This document shows positions 40,910 through 50,359 of a DNA stretch of 64,000 nt, piece by piece. The notes under the pieces are model-generated. The model was not told where the DNA came from and searched no databases. It worked only from the letters and a program-made list of their open reading frames with translations. Each line of letters opens with the position of its first letter. Positions within the stretch are counted from its first letter, which is position 1. This DNA is from Bacteroidota bacterium (GTDB lineage Bacteria; Bacteroidota; Bacteroidia; 2-12-FULL-35-15), in NCBI GenBank assembly GCA_947469885.1, contig CANIQT010000006.1:1-64000 (forward strand), in the 5' to 3' direction. The position numbers and the translations under genes are program-made.

Positions 40910-41048
40910 AGGACAAACATCTTATCTATAAAATGAAGTACAAATTATGTTGATTAAATGCATTTCATAAATATCTATTAAGTTTGAGTTGAAAATTGTG
41001 TTTAAAAAGACACGAATTTTTCTTAGCAAACGAATTGAAATTAATTTT

Positions 41049-41056
41049 TACCTTTG
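41049..41056 (+). promoter_or_regulatory. -7 box immediately before the second HYC_CC_PP gene
   Basis: TACCTTTG ends 5 bp before the ATG at 41062, the same geometry as at 31513. Confidence 0.6.
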
Positions 41057-41061
41057 TACCG

Positions 41062-41454
41062 ATGAAAAAAGGGGTTTCCATATTTCTTGCTTTTGTTTTT
41101 AGTTTATCAGCTATAGGTGTGCAGGTAACAATGCACCATTGTATGGGGAAAACCGCTTTTATTGTTTTTGGGTTGGAGTTTAATAAGCATTGTAAATGTA
41201 AGCACGATAGTGAAAAACATAATAAGAAATGTTGTGATAAAAAAAGTATTGTTATTAAAACCGTGGGTGATGGGTTTGCTAATTATACAAAAGCACTTTC
41301 GTTTGAAAAGATTTGTCTAAATAAATTTTTGATTGCTGAATCTTCATTAATAGATTTTTCTTTTTATAAAAACACTATTCCTTTATTTATTTCTAAAGCA
41401 CCCCCTGACAGGGGAGTCCCGCTTAATACGTTGAACTGCGTTTTCCGAATTTAA
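41062..41454 (+). CDS. HYC_CC_PP family small Cys-rich secreted protein (copy 2)
   Basis: A signal peptide (MKKGVSIFLAFVFSLSAIGVQ) is followed by MHHCMGKTAF, then the basic HCKCKHDSEKHNKKCCDKK metal-site cluster and the C-terminal APPDRGVP. The His/Cys/Met pattern is the canonical family form (HHC in place of HYC). The 130-residue length agrees with the other two copies. The earlier in-frame ATG at 40996 lies upstream of the promoter box and would destroy the signal peptide. A role in binding Cu in the periplasm is inferred. Confidence 0.83.
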   Translation: MKKGVSIFLAFVFSLSAIGVQVTMHHCMGKTAFIVFGLEFNKHCKCKHDSEKHNKKCCDKKSIVIKTVGDGFANYTKALSFEKICLNKFLIAESSLIDFSFYKNTIPLFISKAPPDRGVPLNTLNCVFRI

Positions 41455-41606
41455 AATTTCTTCTTTAAAAAAGATAATGTTTGCGCTATTGTGCATTCAT
41501 TGTTGTTTCTATTATTGATATGCATCAATGATGGATTTAGGTTCTTATTTAATTTCAATAATTTTTAATTTCAATATTATAATTTAATTAATAACAATAA
41601 AACAAA

Positions 41607-42488
41607 ATGAAAAAAATTTTTACAATGATTGCTTTGATGTTCGTTATAACGATTTCCAAAGCGCAAATGATTCCTAATGCTGGATTTGAAAACTGGACTA
41701 CTATGACTGGTTACAATAATCCTGATGGGTGGGGCTGTATGAATAATACAACAATGCCTTTGAGTGTTTATACTGCTGAAAAGGGTACTCCGGGAAGTGT
41801 GGGTACTGCTTATTTAAAACTTACTTCTAAAACTATTACTGGTGGTGTTGCTCCGGGGATTGCTGTAAGCGGGGTTATTGATTCTATGACGCAAATGGCA
41901 AAATCGGGGTTTGCTTATACTAATCGTTCTGCTTATTTGACTGGTAAATGGCAGCATATGATTTTTGGCACAAGCCAAGGTTATATTGATGTGAAACTTA
42001 CTCGTTGGGATAGTGGTACGAATATGCGTGTTACTGTTGCAAGTGCTCACAATGTGTTATCAGGTATGGCAATGAGTTGGGCGAATTTTAGTATTCCTCT
42101 TGTTTATGGTGCTGATATGAATAATCCTGATACTTGTATTATTACGTTGGCTGCAAGTGGTTCTACTCCTGCAAATAATGATTATTTATGGGTGGATGGA
42201 TTGGCTTTTGCAGGTACTACGGGGATTGCGGAAAATAATTTGAATGTGAATATTAATGTTTTTCCTAATCCGACAAGTGAGAATTTGATTGCTGATTTAT
42301 CGGCTATTAAGGAGCAAAAGGTTAGTGTTACTATTGTGGATATGCAGGGAAAGTTAGTAAAATCAGTGGGTAGCGTGGTGGCTACTTCAAATAATATGAT
42401 TGATATTGCTGATTTGGCAAAGGGAAATTATATGTTGAAAGTGGTGGCGAAGGAAGGAATTATTACACGAAAATTTATTAAGAAGTAA
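41607..42488 (+). CDS. Secreted PCMD-like protein with T9SS tail (copy 1)
   Basis: A signal peptide (ISKAQ) is followed by a jelly-roll-like domain starting IPNAGFENW...NPDGWGCMNN (about 20-200), with TGxxxYLKLTSK and a final DYLWVDGLAFAG, a pattern shared with the putative carbohydrate-metabolism domain proteins of Bacteroidota. A T9SS tail follows (about 210-293). Paralogues are at 50360 and 51252. It is the first gene of a tightly packed unit of four T9SS cargo genes (spacings 11, 2 and 4 bp) that ends with a multicopper oxidase. Confidence 0.75.
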   Translation: MKKIFTMIALMFVITISKAQMIPNAGFENWTTMTGYNNPDGWGCMNNTTMPLSVYTAEKGTPGSVGTAYLKLTSKTITGGVAPGIAVSGVIDSMTQMAKSGFAYTNRSAYLTGKWQHMIFGTSQGYIDVKLTRWDSGTNMRVTVASAHNVLSGMAMSWANFSIPLVYGADMNNPDTCIITLAASGSTPANNDYLWVDGLAFAGTTGIAENNLNVNINVFPNPTSENLIADLSAIKEQKVSVTIVDMQGKLVKSVGSVVATSNNMIDIADLAKGNYMLKVVAKEGIITRKFIKK

Positions 42489-42499
42489 AATCAATTAAA

Positions 42500-43288
42500 A
42501 TGAAAAATTCAATTTTACTTTCAATTGCTTTGATGTTCGTGATGAAGATTTCCAGAGCACAAACGGTAATGCAAATTTCAGGTAACGATTGCAACGGCAA
42601 TGCACACGACTTGTATGCTGATTTGGATGCAGGCAAAGCGGTTTTGCTGCATTTTTTTATGCCGAGTTGTAGTAGTTGTCCGCCACCTGCACAAAAAATT
42701 CAGGCGATGGCAAATAATATTTTGGCAACGCACCCAGGAACGATTACAGCTTATGCAATGCCTTATAATAACACAACTACTTGTGCATACACATCAACCT
42801 GGTGTTCGTCAAACGGACTTTCGCTTTATATGCCTTATGACAGCGGTGCAACACAGGTTGCCAATTATGGAGGTTTCGGAATGCCGACAGTTGTTTTGTT
42901 AGGAGGTGCTGCTCCTAATCGCAGAGTAATGTTTGTAACACAAAGTTTTTCTACAAGCGATACAACTATTATGAGAGATTCAATAATGGCTTTGCTTGGT
43001 ATTAGTTCAGGTATTGCAGATTTACCAAGTGCGGTTTCATCTTTCAATGTGTATCCGAATCCTGCAAGCGATAATGTTTTTATCAATCTTGATTTGAAAG
43101 AATCTTCAACCTTGTTGATTGATGTAACTGACATATCAGGAAAACAATTTGCAATTGTTTCAAACGAAAAGCAAAACGGAATCATCACCAAACAATTCAG
43201 CACGGCAGCATTGCCAAAGGGAAATTATTTTGTGAGAATAAATGTGAACGGAAAAACTGCAACACAAAAATTAACCGTTATTCATTAA
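42500..43288 (+). CDS. Secreted thioredoxin-like protein with T9SS tail, copper unit
   Basis: The signal peptide DNA is nearly identical to that of the preceding gene. The thioredoxin-like domain (about 22-165) carries the active site MPSCSSC (C57, C60) and the cis-proline segment GFGMPTVVLLGG. A T9SS tail follows (about 180-262). It is a paralogue of the protein at 15485 and shares DCNGNAHDL and the GGAA motif. It belongs to the unit that ends in the multicopper oxidase and may keep surface cuproproteins reduced or help load them; this is inference. Confidence 0.85.
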   Translation: MKNSILLSIALMFVMKISRAQTVMQISGNDCNGNAHDLYADLDAGKAVLLHFFMPSCSSCPPPAQKIQAMANNILATHPGTITAYAMPYNNTTTCAYTSTWCSSNGLSLYMPYDSGATQVANYGGFGMPTVVLLGGAAPNRRVMFVTQSFSTSDTTIMRDSIMALLGISSGIADLPSAVSSFNVYPNPASDNVFINLDLKESSTLLIDVTDISGKQFAIVSNEKQNGIITKQFSTAALPKGNYFVRINVNGKTATQKLTVIH

Positions 43289-43290
43289 CA

Positions 43291-43983
43291 ATGAAAGTGA
43301 TTCAGAAAATAGTTTTATCAGTAGCCGCAATACTTGTGGCTACTGATATTTCTTTTGCTCAAACTTTTTCTCTGACTCCCAACGACACAATAAATATTTC
43401 AGGAGTGTTGGAAGATTTGCAAACACTTTCTATTCAGCAGCCAAATATTTCAAGCGACACTATTACTTTGAAGTGGAAAAAAGTTTCGGAAAGTGTTCCT
43501 GCATTGTGGGATGCTTCTGTTTGTGATAATTCTTTTTGCAATACAATTTTGGTTGATAGTGGTATGATGAATCCTGTTATTCCGCTTGATTATGGTTTGT
43601 TGTTGCTACACATTACGCCTCATATAAATTATGGTACAGCAGTGGTTCGTTATGCGGTATGGGACATTGCCAATCCGAATTTGAAAGACACACTCACTTA
43701 TATTTTAACAGCAAATGCAACATCAGGAATTGCAGAAGCAGAAAACAAAAATGCTTTTAGCATTTACCCAAACCCTGCAAAAGAAAATTTGAATATTGTT
43801 TTTGCAGATAACAAAAAACATCTATTTGAAATTTGCAATGCAAGAGGAGATAAAATTTATTCGGGTGATGTGGTTGCAAATTATTCTTTGCCAATTGCTA
43901 ATTGGAGCAATGGTGTTTACACGGTTTCCATTTTTGCAGAAAACAAAATCATCAACACAAAAAAAATTATTATTAAAAATTAA
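43291..43983 (+). CDS. Secreted hypothetical protein with T9SS tail, copper unit
   Basis: The 230-residue protein has a signal peptide (ending SFAQ), a beta-rich unknown domain (about 25-145) that contains two conserved-looking cysteines (SVCDNSFCN) and several aromatic strands, and a T9SS tail (FSIYPNPAKENL, about 155-230). I recognise no enzyme. It starts 2 bp after the redoxin and ends 4 bp before the multicopper oxidase, so a partner role in surface copper handling is inferred. Confidence 0.75.
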   Translation: MKVIQKIVLSVAAILVATDISFAQTFSLTPNDTINISGVLEDLQTLSIQQPNISSDTITLKWKKVSESVPALWDASVCDNSFCNTILVDSGMMNPVIPLDYGLLLLHITPHINYGTAVVRYAVWDIANPNLKDTLTYILTANATSGIAEAENKNAFSIYPNPAKENLNIVFADNKKHLFEICNARGDKIYSGDVVANYSLPIANWSNGVYTVSIFAENKIINTKKIIIKN

Positions 43984-43987
43984 AATT

Positions 43988-45700
43988 ATGAAAAAAATAT
44001 TTGCAATTCTAATTATTTGTGCTTCGCTGAATGTTTCGGCACAGTTCATCAATCCGTTATTCATTGCTCCAACTATGACAGGCGACACTTTTAATTTGAA
44101 TATTCAAAACGGAACAACCCAATTTTACACAGGCATTAACACACCTACTTTCGGTATCAACGGAAATATTCTTGCACCAACATTGATTGTAAATAAATGG
44201 GAATGGGTGACGATGAATGTAACGAATTCTCTGACCGGCTCTGGCAATTCTTCAACTATTCACTGGCACGGGTTACACGTACCAGCAAAGTATGATGGAG
44301 GTCCGCATCAGGTGATAGCACAAGGTACAACCTGGAGTCCGCATTTTCAAATATTAAATACTGCTGGAACATTTTGGTATCATCCACACGGTGATAATCA
44401 AACCGACAGACAGGTTTCAAAAGGAATTGCAGGGATGATAATAGTGAAGGACAGTGTGGAAGCAGCACTTACGCTTCCAAGAAATTATGGTGTAGATGAT
44501 TTTCCAATTATTGTTCAATCAAAAGCATTTGATGTGTTGAATCAAATTGCAATAAGCACAGAAGAAGATACAGCTGTGTGTGTAAACGCAACTATGCACC
44601 CATATTTGAATGCTCCTGCGCAAGTAATTCGTTTGCGATTTCTTAATGGCTCAAGTATGCGAACTTATAATTTTGGTTTTACAGGAAACCATCCGTTCAA
44701 AATGATTGCGGGCGATGGAGGTTTGCTTGACAGTGCAATAACACTTACACGAATTATGTTAAGCCCCGGGGAGAGAGCAGAAATACTTTTGGACTTACAA
44801 GGCGAACAAGGGGACACTATTTTTCTAAACAGTTTCAGCAGCGAAATGGCAAACGGAATTTACGGAGCTTCAACCGTTACAGGAATGATGGGGGCAACTA
44901 TTACTGACTATAACCTTAATCCATTGAATGGTGCTGACTTTGGAATTCTTCAATTGAATGTGGTGGCGCAAACAGGAGGAGCAATCACAACATTGCCAAC
45001 TGCTTTAACAACTAATAGCCCTTTGACAAGTTTCTCTGTTTCAAGAAATTTTACGTTAGCACCAGTTACAATGAGCCCAAGTACAATGCTTATTGGACCT
45101 TTTGATATTAATAATGCAAGTTTTGATATGAATGTTATCAATGAAACAGTTTACTTGAATGCTGTGGAGAAGTGGAGGGTTACAAATAATACGAGTATCG
45201 CACATCCGTTTCACATACACGATGTGGAGTTTTATATTTTAAATGTAAATGGTGGAGCAGTGCCGAATTACGAACAAGGGAAAAAAGATGTGGTGTTTGT
45301 AATGCCACAGCAATATGTAGAGTTTGTTACGAAGTTTGAAGATTTTGCTGACGATAGTATTCCTTATATGTATCACTGTCATTTGCTACATCACGAAGAT
45401 GATGGAATGATGGGAAGTTTTAGAGTGATTGATACAACAGGTACGGGAATAGCGGATATTAGTGAGAGCAGTGGTATTAAAATATTTCCAAATCCTGCTA
45501 CAAATGAGTTTAAAATTAAAAGTTTAAAGTTGAAGGGTGGGGTGCTGAAAATTTATAATGTACTTGGTGAGATGGTTTATGAATTATTGATTAGTAAAGA
45601 AGAAACAACAATAGATGTTTCTTTTTTGAATGAGGGAATTTATTTTGTTCAAGTTAAAACGGGGAATGGAATTTATAATAGGAAAATAATTAAGGAATAA
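43988..45700 (+). CDS. Multicopper oxidase exported by T9SS
   Basis: The ATG at 43988 gives a signal peptide (MKKIFAILIICASLNVSAQ). The copper ligands are visible in order: HWHGLHV (near 91), WYHPHGD (near 129), HPFHIHD (near 405) and YHCHLLHHEDDGMMG (near 461), with the Cys of the type 1 site and downstream Met. A T9SS tail follows (about 490-570). It should oxidise Cu(I), or phenols, at the cell surface rather than in the periplasm like CueO. It is the last gene of a four-gene T9SS cargo unit. A second multicopper oxidase at 60673 lacks the T9SS tail. Confidence 0.94.
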   Translation: MKKIFAILIICASLNVSAQFINPLFIAPTMTGDTFNLNIQNGTTQFYTGINTPTFGINGNILAPTLIVNKWEWVTMNVTNSLTGSGNSSTIHWHGLHVPAKYDGGPHQVIAQGTTWSPHFQILNTAGTFWYHPHGDNQTDRQVSKGIAGMIIVKDSVEAALTLPRNYGVDDFPIIVQSKAFDVLNQIAISTEEDTAVCVNATMHPYLNAPAQVIRLRFLNGSSMRTYNFGFTGNHPFKMIAGDGGLLDSAITLTRIMLSPGERAEILLDLQGEQGDTIFLNSFSSEMANGIYGASTVTGMMGATITDYNLNPLNGADFGILQLNVVAQTGGAITTLPTALTTNSPLTSFSVSRNFTLAPVTMSPSTMLIGPFDINNASFDMNVINETVYLNAVEKWRVTNNTSIAHPFHIHDVEFYILNVNGGAVPNYEQGKKDVVFVMPQQYVEFVTKFEDFADDSIPYMYHCHLLHHEDDGMMGSFRVIDTTGTGIADISESSGIKIFPNPATNEFKIKSLKLKGGVLKIYNVLGEMVYELLISKEETTIDVSFLNEGIYFVQVKTGNGIYNRKIIKE

Positions 45701-45807
45701 AATGAATTTTTTTTTATGAATACTATCTTATTTATGGAAGGCAAACAATTACTCTTTAAATGCAAATAATAACTGTTTAAATTAAAGTGTTAAACGCTTT
45801 GATTAAA

Positions 45808-45815
45808 TACTTTTG
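45808..45815 (+). promoter_or_regulatory. -7 box of the beta-propeller gene
   Basis: TACTTTTG matches TAnnTTTG, 79 bp before the ATG at 45895. The -33 element is weak. Confidence 0.45.
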
Positions 45816-45894
45816 CATAATGATTATTAAAACAAAAAATAAAATAAACAATTAAATAAAAACAAAAAATAAATAATTAAATAAATAAACAAAA

Positions 45895-48147
45895 ATGAAA
45901 AAAACAATTACACTTTTAATGGCTTTGATGTTCGTTGTTACGATTTCCAAAGGACAAAATTATTTAGACAGTTATATTGGTAGTTCGCCTACTATGACTG
46001 TGATTGGTACGAGTGCGAATGGGTTGAATATGCCGCAGGATTTGGACTTTAAACCCGGGACTAATGAGTTGTGGGTTTGCCAATATGGAAACACAACTGG
46101 TGGAAGTATGGATATTTTTTATGATGCGGGTTTGCCAACGCAGTCAAATCAGTTGAGGCACGATTCGCACGCTGACCACTTTTTTTATTATCCAAGTGCA
46201 ATTGCAATGAGTGATATTGGGGAAGTGGCGAATACGAATGAAAAACAAAATACAAGTACTTCGGCTACTACTTTTATGGGTCCTGCGCTTTGGCTGACTG
46301 ATACTGCAATATTTGCGAAGGTGTGGCAGGGTGGCTGGTCAACGGGTTATCCGCTGGGCAGTCATATTGATATGTTGCATCAAAGTCCTTTTTCTATGGG
46401 GATTGCTTTTGATACATTGAAAGTGTATTGGGTGCTGGATGGCTACAATGGAAATATTTGCAAGTATGATTTTGTGGCTGACCATTCGCCAGGTTATGAT
46501 AATCATTCGGCAGGAATAATTACAAGGTATTCGGATGTTGGTTTTAGCAGAGTGGTGAATGTACCAAGTCATTGTGTGCTTGATAAGGCGAATGGGTGGT
46601 TGTATTTTGTGGATGGGGGAACGAAAAAGGTAAAGCGTATGAATGTGAATAGTGGCACGTTTGCTGGGAACTTGACTGTTCCAAGTACTGCGAATGAAAC
46701 ATTGGCTGGGTATTATAATTATACCGGAGCAACTGTTGAAACTATTGATTCGCTTGGTACTCAACCAAGCGGGATAGATTATTATAATGGAAGGTTAATA
46801 GTTTCGGATAATGCGAATGGGAATATTTATTTGTATAATACTGTTGGTTCGGTTACGATACTTGATACGATTGTTACAGGACATCCCGGAATGATGGGAG
46901 TGAAAGTGGGACGTGACGGGCATATATGGTGTGTGAATAAAACGGAGAATAAAATATATCGTTTGGATGCTGCTTTACCAATGGTGGATGCTGCAATTGT
47001 AAAAATTACTTCGCCTGTGGTTGCTCCTTTTAAGAGTAAATATTATTCTGTGATTTTTGATGTGTGCATTGGCAGTATTACTCCAACTGTGGATATTAAA
47101 AACACTGGCAACACTGTAATTGACAGTATGGTGATTCATTATTCGTTGGATGGGGGTGTACATACTGTTTACAGTTGGAGCGGTTCATTAGCAAGTGGAA
47201 GTACTACTTCTGTTGCTTTGCCGAGTGGAGCGGTAACTTATGGAAGTCACGAATTAGATGTGGAGATAATGATGGTGAATGGTATGACGGATGATGTGGG
47301 AGGAAATAATATGCTGATGGGAAGTTTCAGGGCTTTTACTCCTGTTATGAGTTTACCATTTACAGAAAATTTCAGTTCAACAAGTTTTCCTCCTCCTAAC
47401 TGGAGCTATGTGAATTTTAATACAAATAATTTTATGAAACGCTCTACTTCTGGTGGTTTTGGAACAGGAGCGGGTAGTATGAAGATGGATAATTTTTCGG
47501 GGAGTACAGATATTACAGGGCAAAAAGATTATTTGATGTCACCTTTGATTGATTTTACTACTATTCCAAGTAATACGTATCTTCATTTTGATGTTGCTTA
47601 CGCTCAATATAATACTTCAACTGCGGATGAATTAAAAATAGTTGCATCCTCTGATTGTGGTAATACGTGGACACAGGTTTATGATAAATCGGGTGCAACG
47701 CTTTCTACTGCGCCTGTTGCTACTGGTGCTTTTACTCCAACTGCAACACAATGGAGAGTTGATAATTCTATAAATCTTTCGGCTTTTGCAGGACAACCTG
47801 AAGTGATGTTTATGTTTGTTTCAATCAGTAATTTTGGAAATAATTTGTATGTAGATAATATTAATATAGGTGCATATAATTTAGGAATTAATGAAATTGA
47901 CAATTCGGTTTCCTTTAGTGTGTTTCCAAATCCTGCGACTGATGCGGTGAATGTGCAAATTGTGAATACTACTGATGCAAAAATAATTGTTACTGATATT
48001 TTGGGTAAAGAAATTTATTCGGAAGAGGTTGCGTTTGGACAAAAGAATGTGGAGTTGAATACTGCTCTTTGGAATAATGGGTTTTATTTTGTTACTGTAA
48101 AATCAGGTACTGCAACTGGTACTCAAAAGTTGGTTGTACAAAAATAA
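45895..48147 (+). CDS. Secreted beta-propeller and jelly-roll protein with T9SS tail
   Basis: After a signal peptide (ISKGQ) come an NHL/SMP-type beta-propeller (about 28-365; repeats like GLNMPQDLDFKPGTNELWVCQYG and GHPGMMGVKVGRDGHIWCVNK), an Ig-like module (about 370-470), a choice-of-anchor/jelly-roll module (about 480-660; PFTENFSSTSFPPPNW and TYLHFDVAYAQY) and a T9SS tail (about 670-750). It looks like a cell-surface binding protein; target unknown. Nothing ties it to metals apart from its position. Confidence 0.8.
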   Translation: MKKTITLLMALMFVVTISKGQNYLDSYIGSSPTMTVIGTSANGLNMPQDLDFKPGTNELWVCQYGNTTGGSMDIFYDAGLPTQSNQLRHDSHADHFFYYPSAIAMSDIGEVANTNEKQNTSTSATTFMGPALWLTDTAIFAKVWQGGWSTGYPLGSHIDMLHQSPFSMGIAFDTLKVYWVLDGYNGNICKYDFVADHSPGYDNHSAGIITRYSDVGFSRVVNVPSHCVLDKANGWLYFVDGGTKKVKRMNVNSGTFAGNLTVPSTANETLAGYYNYTGATVETIDSLGTQPSGIDYYNGRLIVSDNANGNIYLYNTVGSVTILDTIVTGHPGMMGVKVGRDGHIWCVNKTENKIYRLDAALPMVDAAIVKITSPVVAPFKSKYYSVIFDVCIGSITPTVDIKNTGNTVIDSMVIHYSLDGGVHTVYSWSGSLASGSTTSVALPSGAVTYGSHELDVEIMMVNGMTDDVGGNNMLMGSFRAFTPVMSLPFTENFSSTSFPPPNWSYVNFNTNNFMKRSTSGGFGTGAGSMKMDNFSGSTDITGQKDYLMSPLIDFTTIPSNTYLHFDVAYAQYNTSTADELKIVASSDCGNTWTQVYDKSGATLSTAPVATGAFTPTATQWRVDNSINLSAFAGQPEVMFMFVSISNFGNNLYVDNINIGAYNLGINEIDNSVSFSVFPNPATDAVNVQIVNTTDAKIIVTDILGKEIYSEEVAFGQKNVELNTALWNNGFYFVTVKSGTATGTQKLVVQK

Positions 48148-48151
48148 AATA

Positions 48152-48580
48152 ATGAAAACAAATTGTATTTTTATTGTGTTGGGAATAATTCTTTTTGGTG
48201 CTTCGTGTACTTTTAAAAAGGGGGAAATTCCGATTGTACCTGATAATTGTAAAGCGGGGCATACAGGAAATGTATCTGTATATGTTTTTATGAAGCACGA
48301 AGAACATCAAATTGGTAATTTGAAAAACTACAGGGATACAGTATATATAAAGTATAATGCTGTTACTTCGCCAGGGACTGAGCCGACAGATTATGATTCT
48401 ACTTTTATAGGAGATTATCCAAGTGATTTTGTTTTGATTCCGAATTTAAGTTGCGGGAATTATTTTATTTATGAAGTTGGTTTTAATAATATTCACTCTG
48501 AACGTGCAACTGGCGAAATGGTTTTGAAAGTTGAACATAATGATGGTGTGATGAATGTAACGATTGAAGGAAGTGAATAA
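48152..48580 (+). CDS. Lipoprotein of unknown function
   Basis: The start at 48152 gives a lipoprotein signal with lipobox FGASC (142-residue protein). The mature domain is beta-rich (KGEIPIVPDNCKAGHTGNVSVYVFMKHEEHQIGN, then RDTVYIKYNA and GDYPSDFVLIPNLSCGNYFIYEVGFN), probably an Ig-like fold. Two cysteines (NCK, SCG) may pair. I recognise no family. It follows the beta-propeller gene by 4 bp and the two are likely co-transcribed. Confidence 0.75.
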   Translation: MKTNCIFIVLGIILFGASCTFKKGEIPIVPDNCKAGHTGNVSVYVFMKHEEHQIGNLKNYRDTVYIKYNAVTSPGTEPTDYDSTFIGDYPSDFVLIPNLSCGNYFIYEVGFNNIHSERATGEMVLKVEHNDGVMNVTIEGSE

Positions 48581-48585
48581 TTTTG

Positions 48586-48705
48586 ATGGAGAAAAGAAAT
48601 GAGAAAAAAATAAAAATAAAAGAGTTTGTGTTGCTTGTGTTGCTGGCTGTGTGTGTGGTGATGGTGGTTTTATATTTTTCTGAATGGATTTGTGAATTGT
48701 ATTAA
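48586..48705 (+). CDS. Small single-TM protein
   Basis: A 39-residue frame begins MEKRNEKKIKIKEF, followed by a hydrophobic helix (VLLVLLAVCVVMVVLYF) and the short end SEWICELY. The positive N-terminus predicts an N-in orientation. It starts 5 bp after the lipoprotein stop. It is too short to judge by composition alone; the spacing and charge pattern support it. A similar-sized one-TM frame is at 63363. Confidence 0.5.
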   Translation: MEKRNEKKIKIKEFVLLVLLAVCVVMVVLYFSEWICELY

Positions 48706-48811
48706 AAATAAATGTTGTTTTCAGCTGATGTAAAATGTAGTGAAGTGCGAACTTGTTTAGTTCGGCTTTGCTACACATCGGTTGAAATATAAAAATAATA
48801 ACAAAAACAAA

Positions 48812-50347
48812 ATGAAAAAAATAATTTTACTATTCGCATTTATTGCAACAACAATAAATTCATTTGCTCAAGCAGGGGCAGCACTTTTTACTAATTTGCA
48901 GGTGCATACTATACAACTGAATTTTACTCAACCGAATTATTGGAGTACTTTGGTGAGTAATAAGGCATACGATGATGCTAATGATTCTTCTACGTATATT
49001 CCTGCAACGGTTACGATTGATGGGAATTTATTGGATTCGGTGGGAATTCAGTTAAAAGGAAATTCTTCTTATTACAACTACACTACAAATAAAAAACCAT
49101 TTACGCTTTCATTTAACGAATATATAAGCGGGCAAAGGTACGATGGCTTAAAATCAATCAACCTTAATAACGGTTATCAAGACCCGACTATGATGCGTGA
49201 AAAATTGTTTTTGGATTTTCTGAACGAAAAAGGATTGTATGCCCCAAGAGCTAACTATGCAAAGCTTTATATCAATGGCTCTTACTGGGGATTATACTTA
49301 ATGGTGGAACGAGTAAATAAGAGTTTTTGCACAAACAGGTTTGGAAACAGCGGGGGGAATTTATTTAAAGGAGATGGTTCAAGTGCATCCTGTGCCACTT
49401 TGCAATATCACGGTGTAATGTCTCCTTACTACAATTGTTATGAATTAAAAACAAATACTGTTGTAAATAATTGGGCAGACCTTAGAAATCTTACTTATCA
49501 AAACACTCAAACCACTAATGCACAGTTCTACGATTCGGTAAGTGCTGTGCTGAATACCAATTCATTTATCGGTGCGTGGGCTGCCTGTAATTTGTATGCT
49601 GATTTTGATTCGTATTCATTCCGCTATCAGCACAACTATTATATCTACCATAACACAGTTACTAATAAGTTTGATTGGATAACCTGGGATGCGAGTACAG
49701 CATTTGGGATGGATATTCCACAAACTGTTGCCCAGATTGAATCCAACAGCGTGCTTTATTTGGTTCCGCCTGCTACGGACAAACCATTAAGTAATCGGAT
49801 GCTTTCTGATACGTTGTTCAAACAAAATTATCTGAATACTATTTGTGATTTTGCGAATAATGATTTTTTACCTTCTGTATTATTTCCAAAAATTGATACT
49901 ATCAGAACTTTTATTGACACAGCTTATTATGCAGACCCTTTGAAGATGTACTCCAATATAAACTTTGATGATAATATTAATTCAAATGTTACGATAAGTT
50001 CAGTTGCTTATCCCGGCTTAAAATCTTTTATTACTAACAGGAGTGCAAATGTGTTGAGTGAATTAACCTCACTAAATGTTTCGTGTAGCACTACAACTGG
50101 TATTACTACATCTTCAAATTCAAAATCGGAATTGCAGGTTTATCCTAACCCTGCCAATACTGAAATATATATTAATCTTCATTCAAAAAATAATTTTGAA
50201 ATTGAAATATTAAACACATTGGGAGAAATAATTATTAATACAAAAAATCAAAGTAAAATAGATATTACTAATTTACCAAACGGAATTTATTTTATTAAAA
50301 TAAAACAGGGAGATAATTTCTATACACAAAAATTAATTAAACAATAA
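48812..50347 (+). CDS. CotH kinase family secreted protein with T9SS tail
   Basis: A signal peptide (MKKIILLFAFIATTINSFAQ; the start at 48812 is chosen over one 30 bp upstream) precedes a CotH-type domain (about 55-395). Family motifs are VGIQLKGNSSYYN, KPFTLSFNEY, DGLKSINLNNGYQDPTMMREKLF, LYINGSYWGLYLMVERV and the metal-binding DWITWDASTAFG. CotH is an atypical protein kinase first described for Bacillus spore coats. A T9SS tail ends the protein (about 440-511). Its substrates on the surface are unknown; it heads a run of further T9SS genes. Confidence 0.88.
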   Translation: MKKIILLFAFIATTINSFAQAGAALFTNLQVHTIQLNFTQPNYWSTLVSNKAYDDANDSSTYIPATVTIDGNLLDSVGIQLKGNSSYYNYTTNKKPFTLSFNEYISGQRYDGLKSINLNNGYQDPTMMREKLFLDFLNEKGLYAPRANYAKLYINGSYWGLYLMVERVNKSFCTNRFGNSGGNLFKGDGSSASCATLQYHGVMSPYYNCYELKTNTVVNNWADLRNLTYQNTQTTNAQFYDSVSAVLNTNSFIGAWAACNLYADFDSYSFRYQHNYYIYHNTVTNKFDWITWDASTAFGMDIPQTVAQIESNSVLYLVPPATDKPLSNRMLSDTLFKQNYLNTICDFANNDFLPSVLFPKIDTIRTFIDTAYYADPLKMYSNINFDDNINSNVTISSVAYPGLKSFITNRSANVLSELTSLNVSCSTTTGITTSSNSKSELQVYPNPANTEIYINLHSKNNFEIEILNTLGEIIINTKNQSKIDITNLPNGIYFIKIKQGDNFYTQKLIKQ

Positions 50348-50359
50348 AATGTAATCAAA

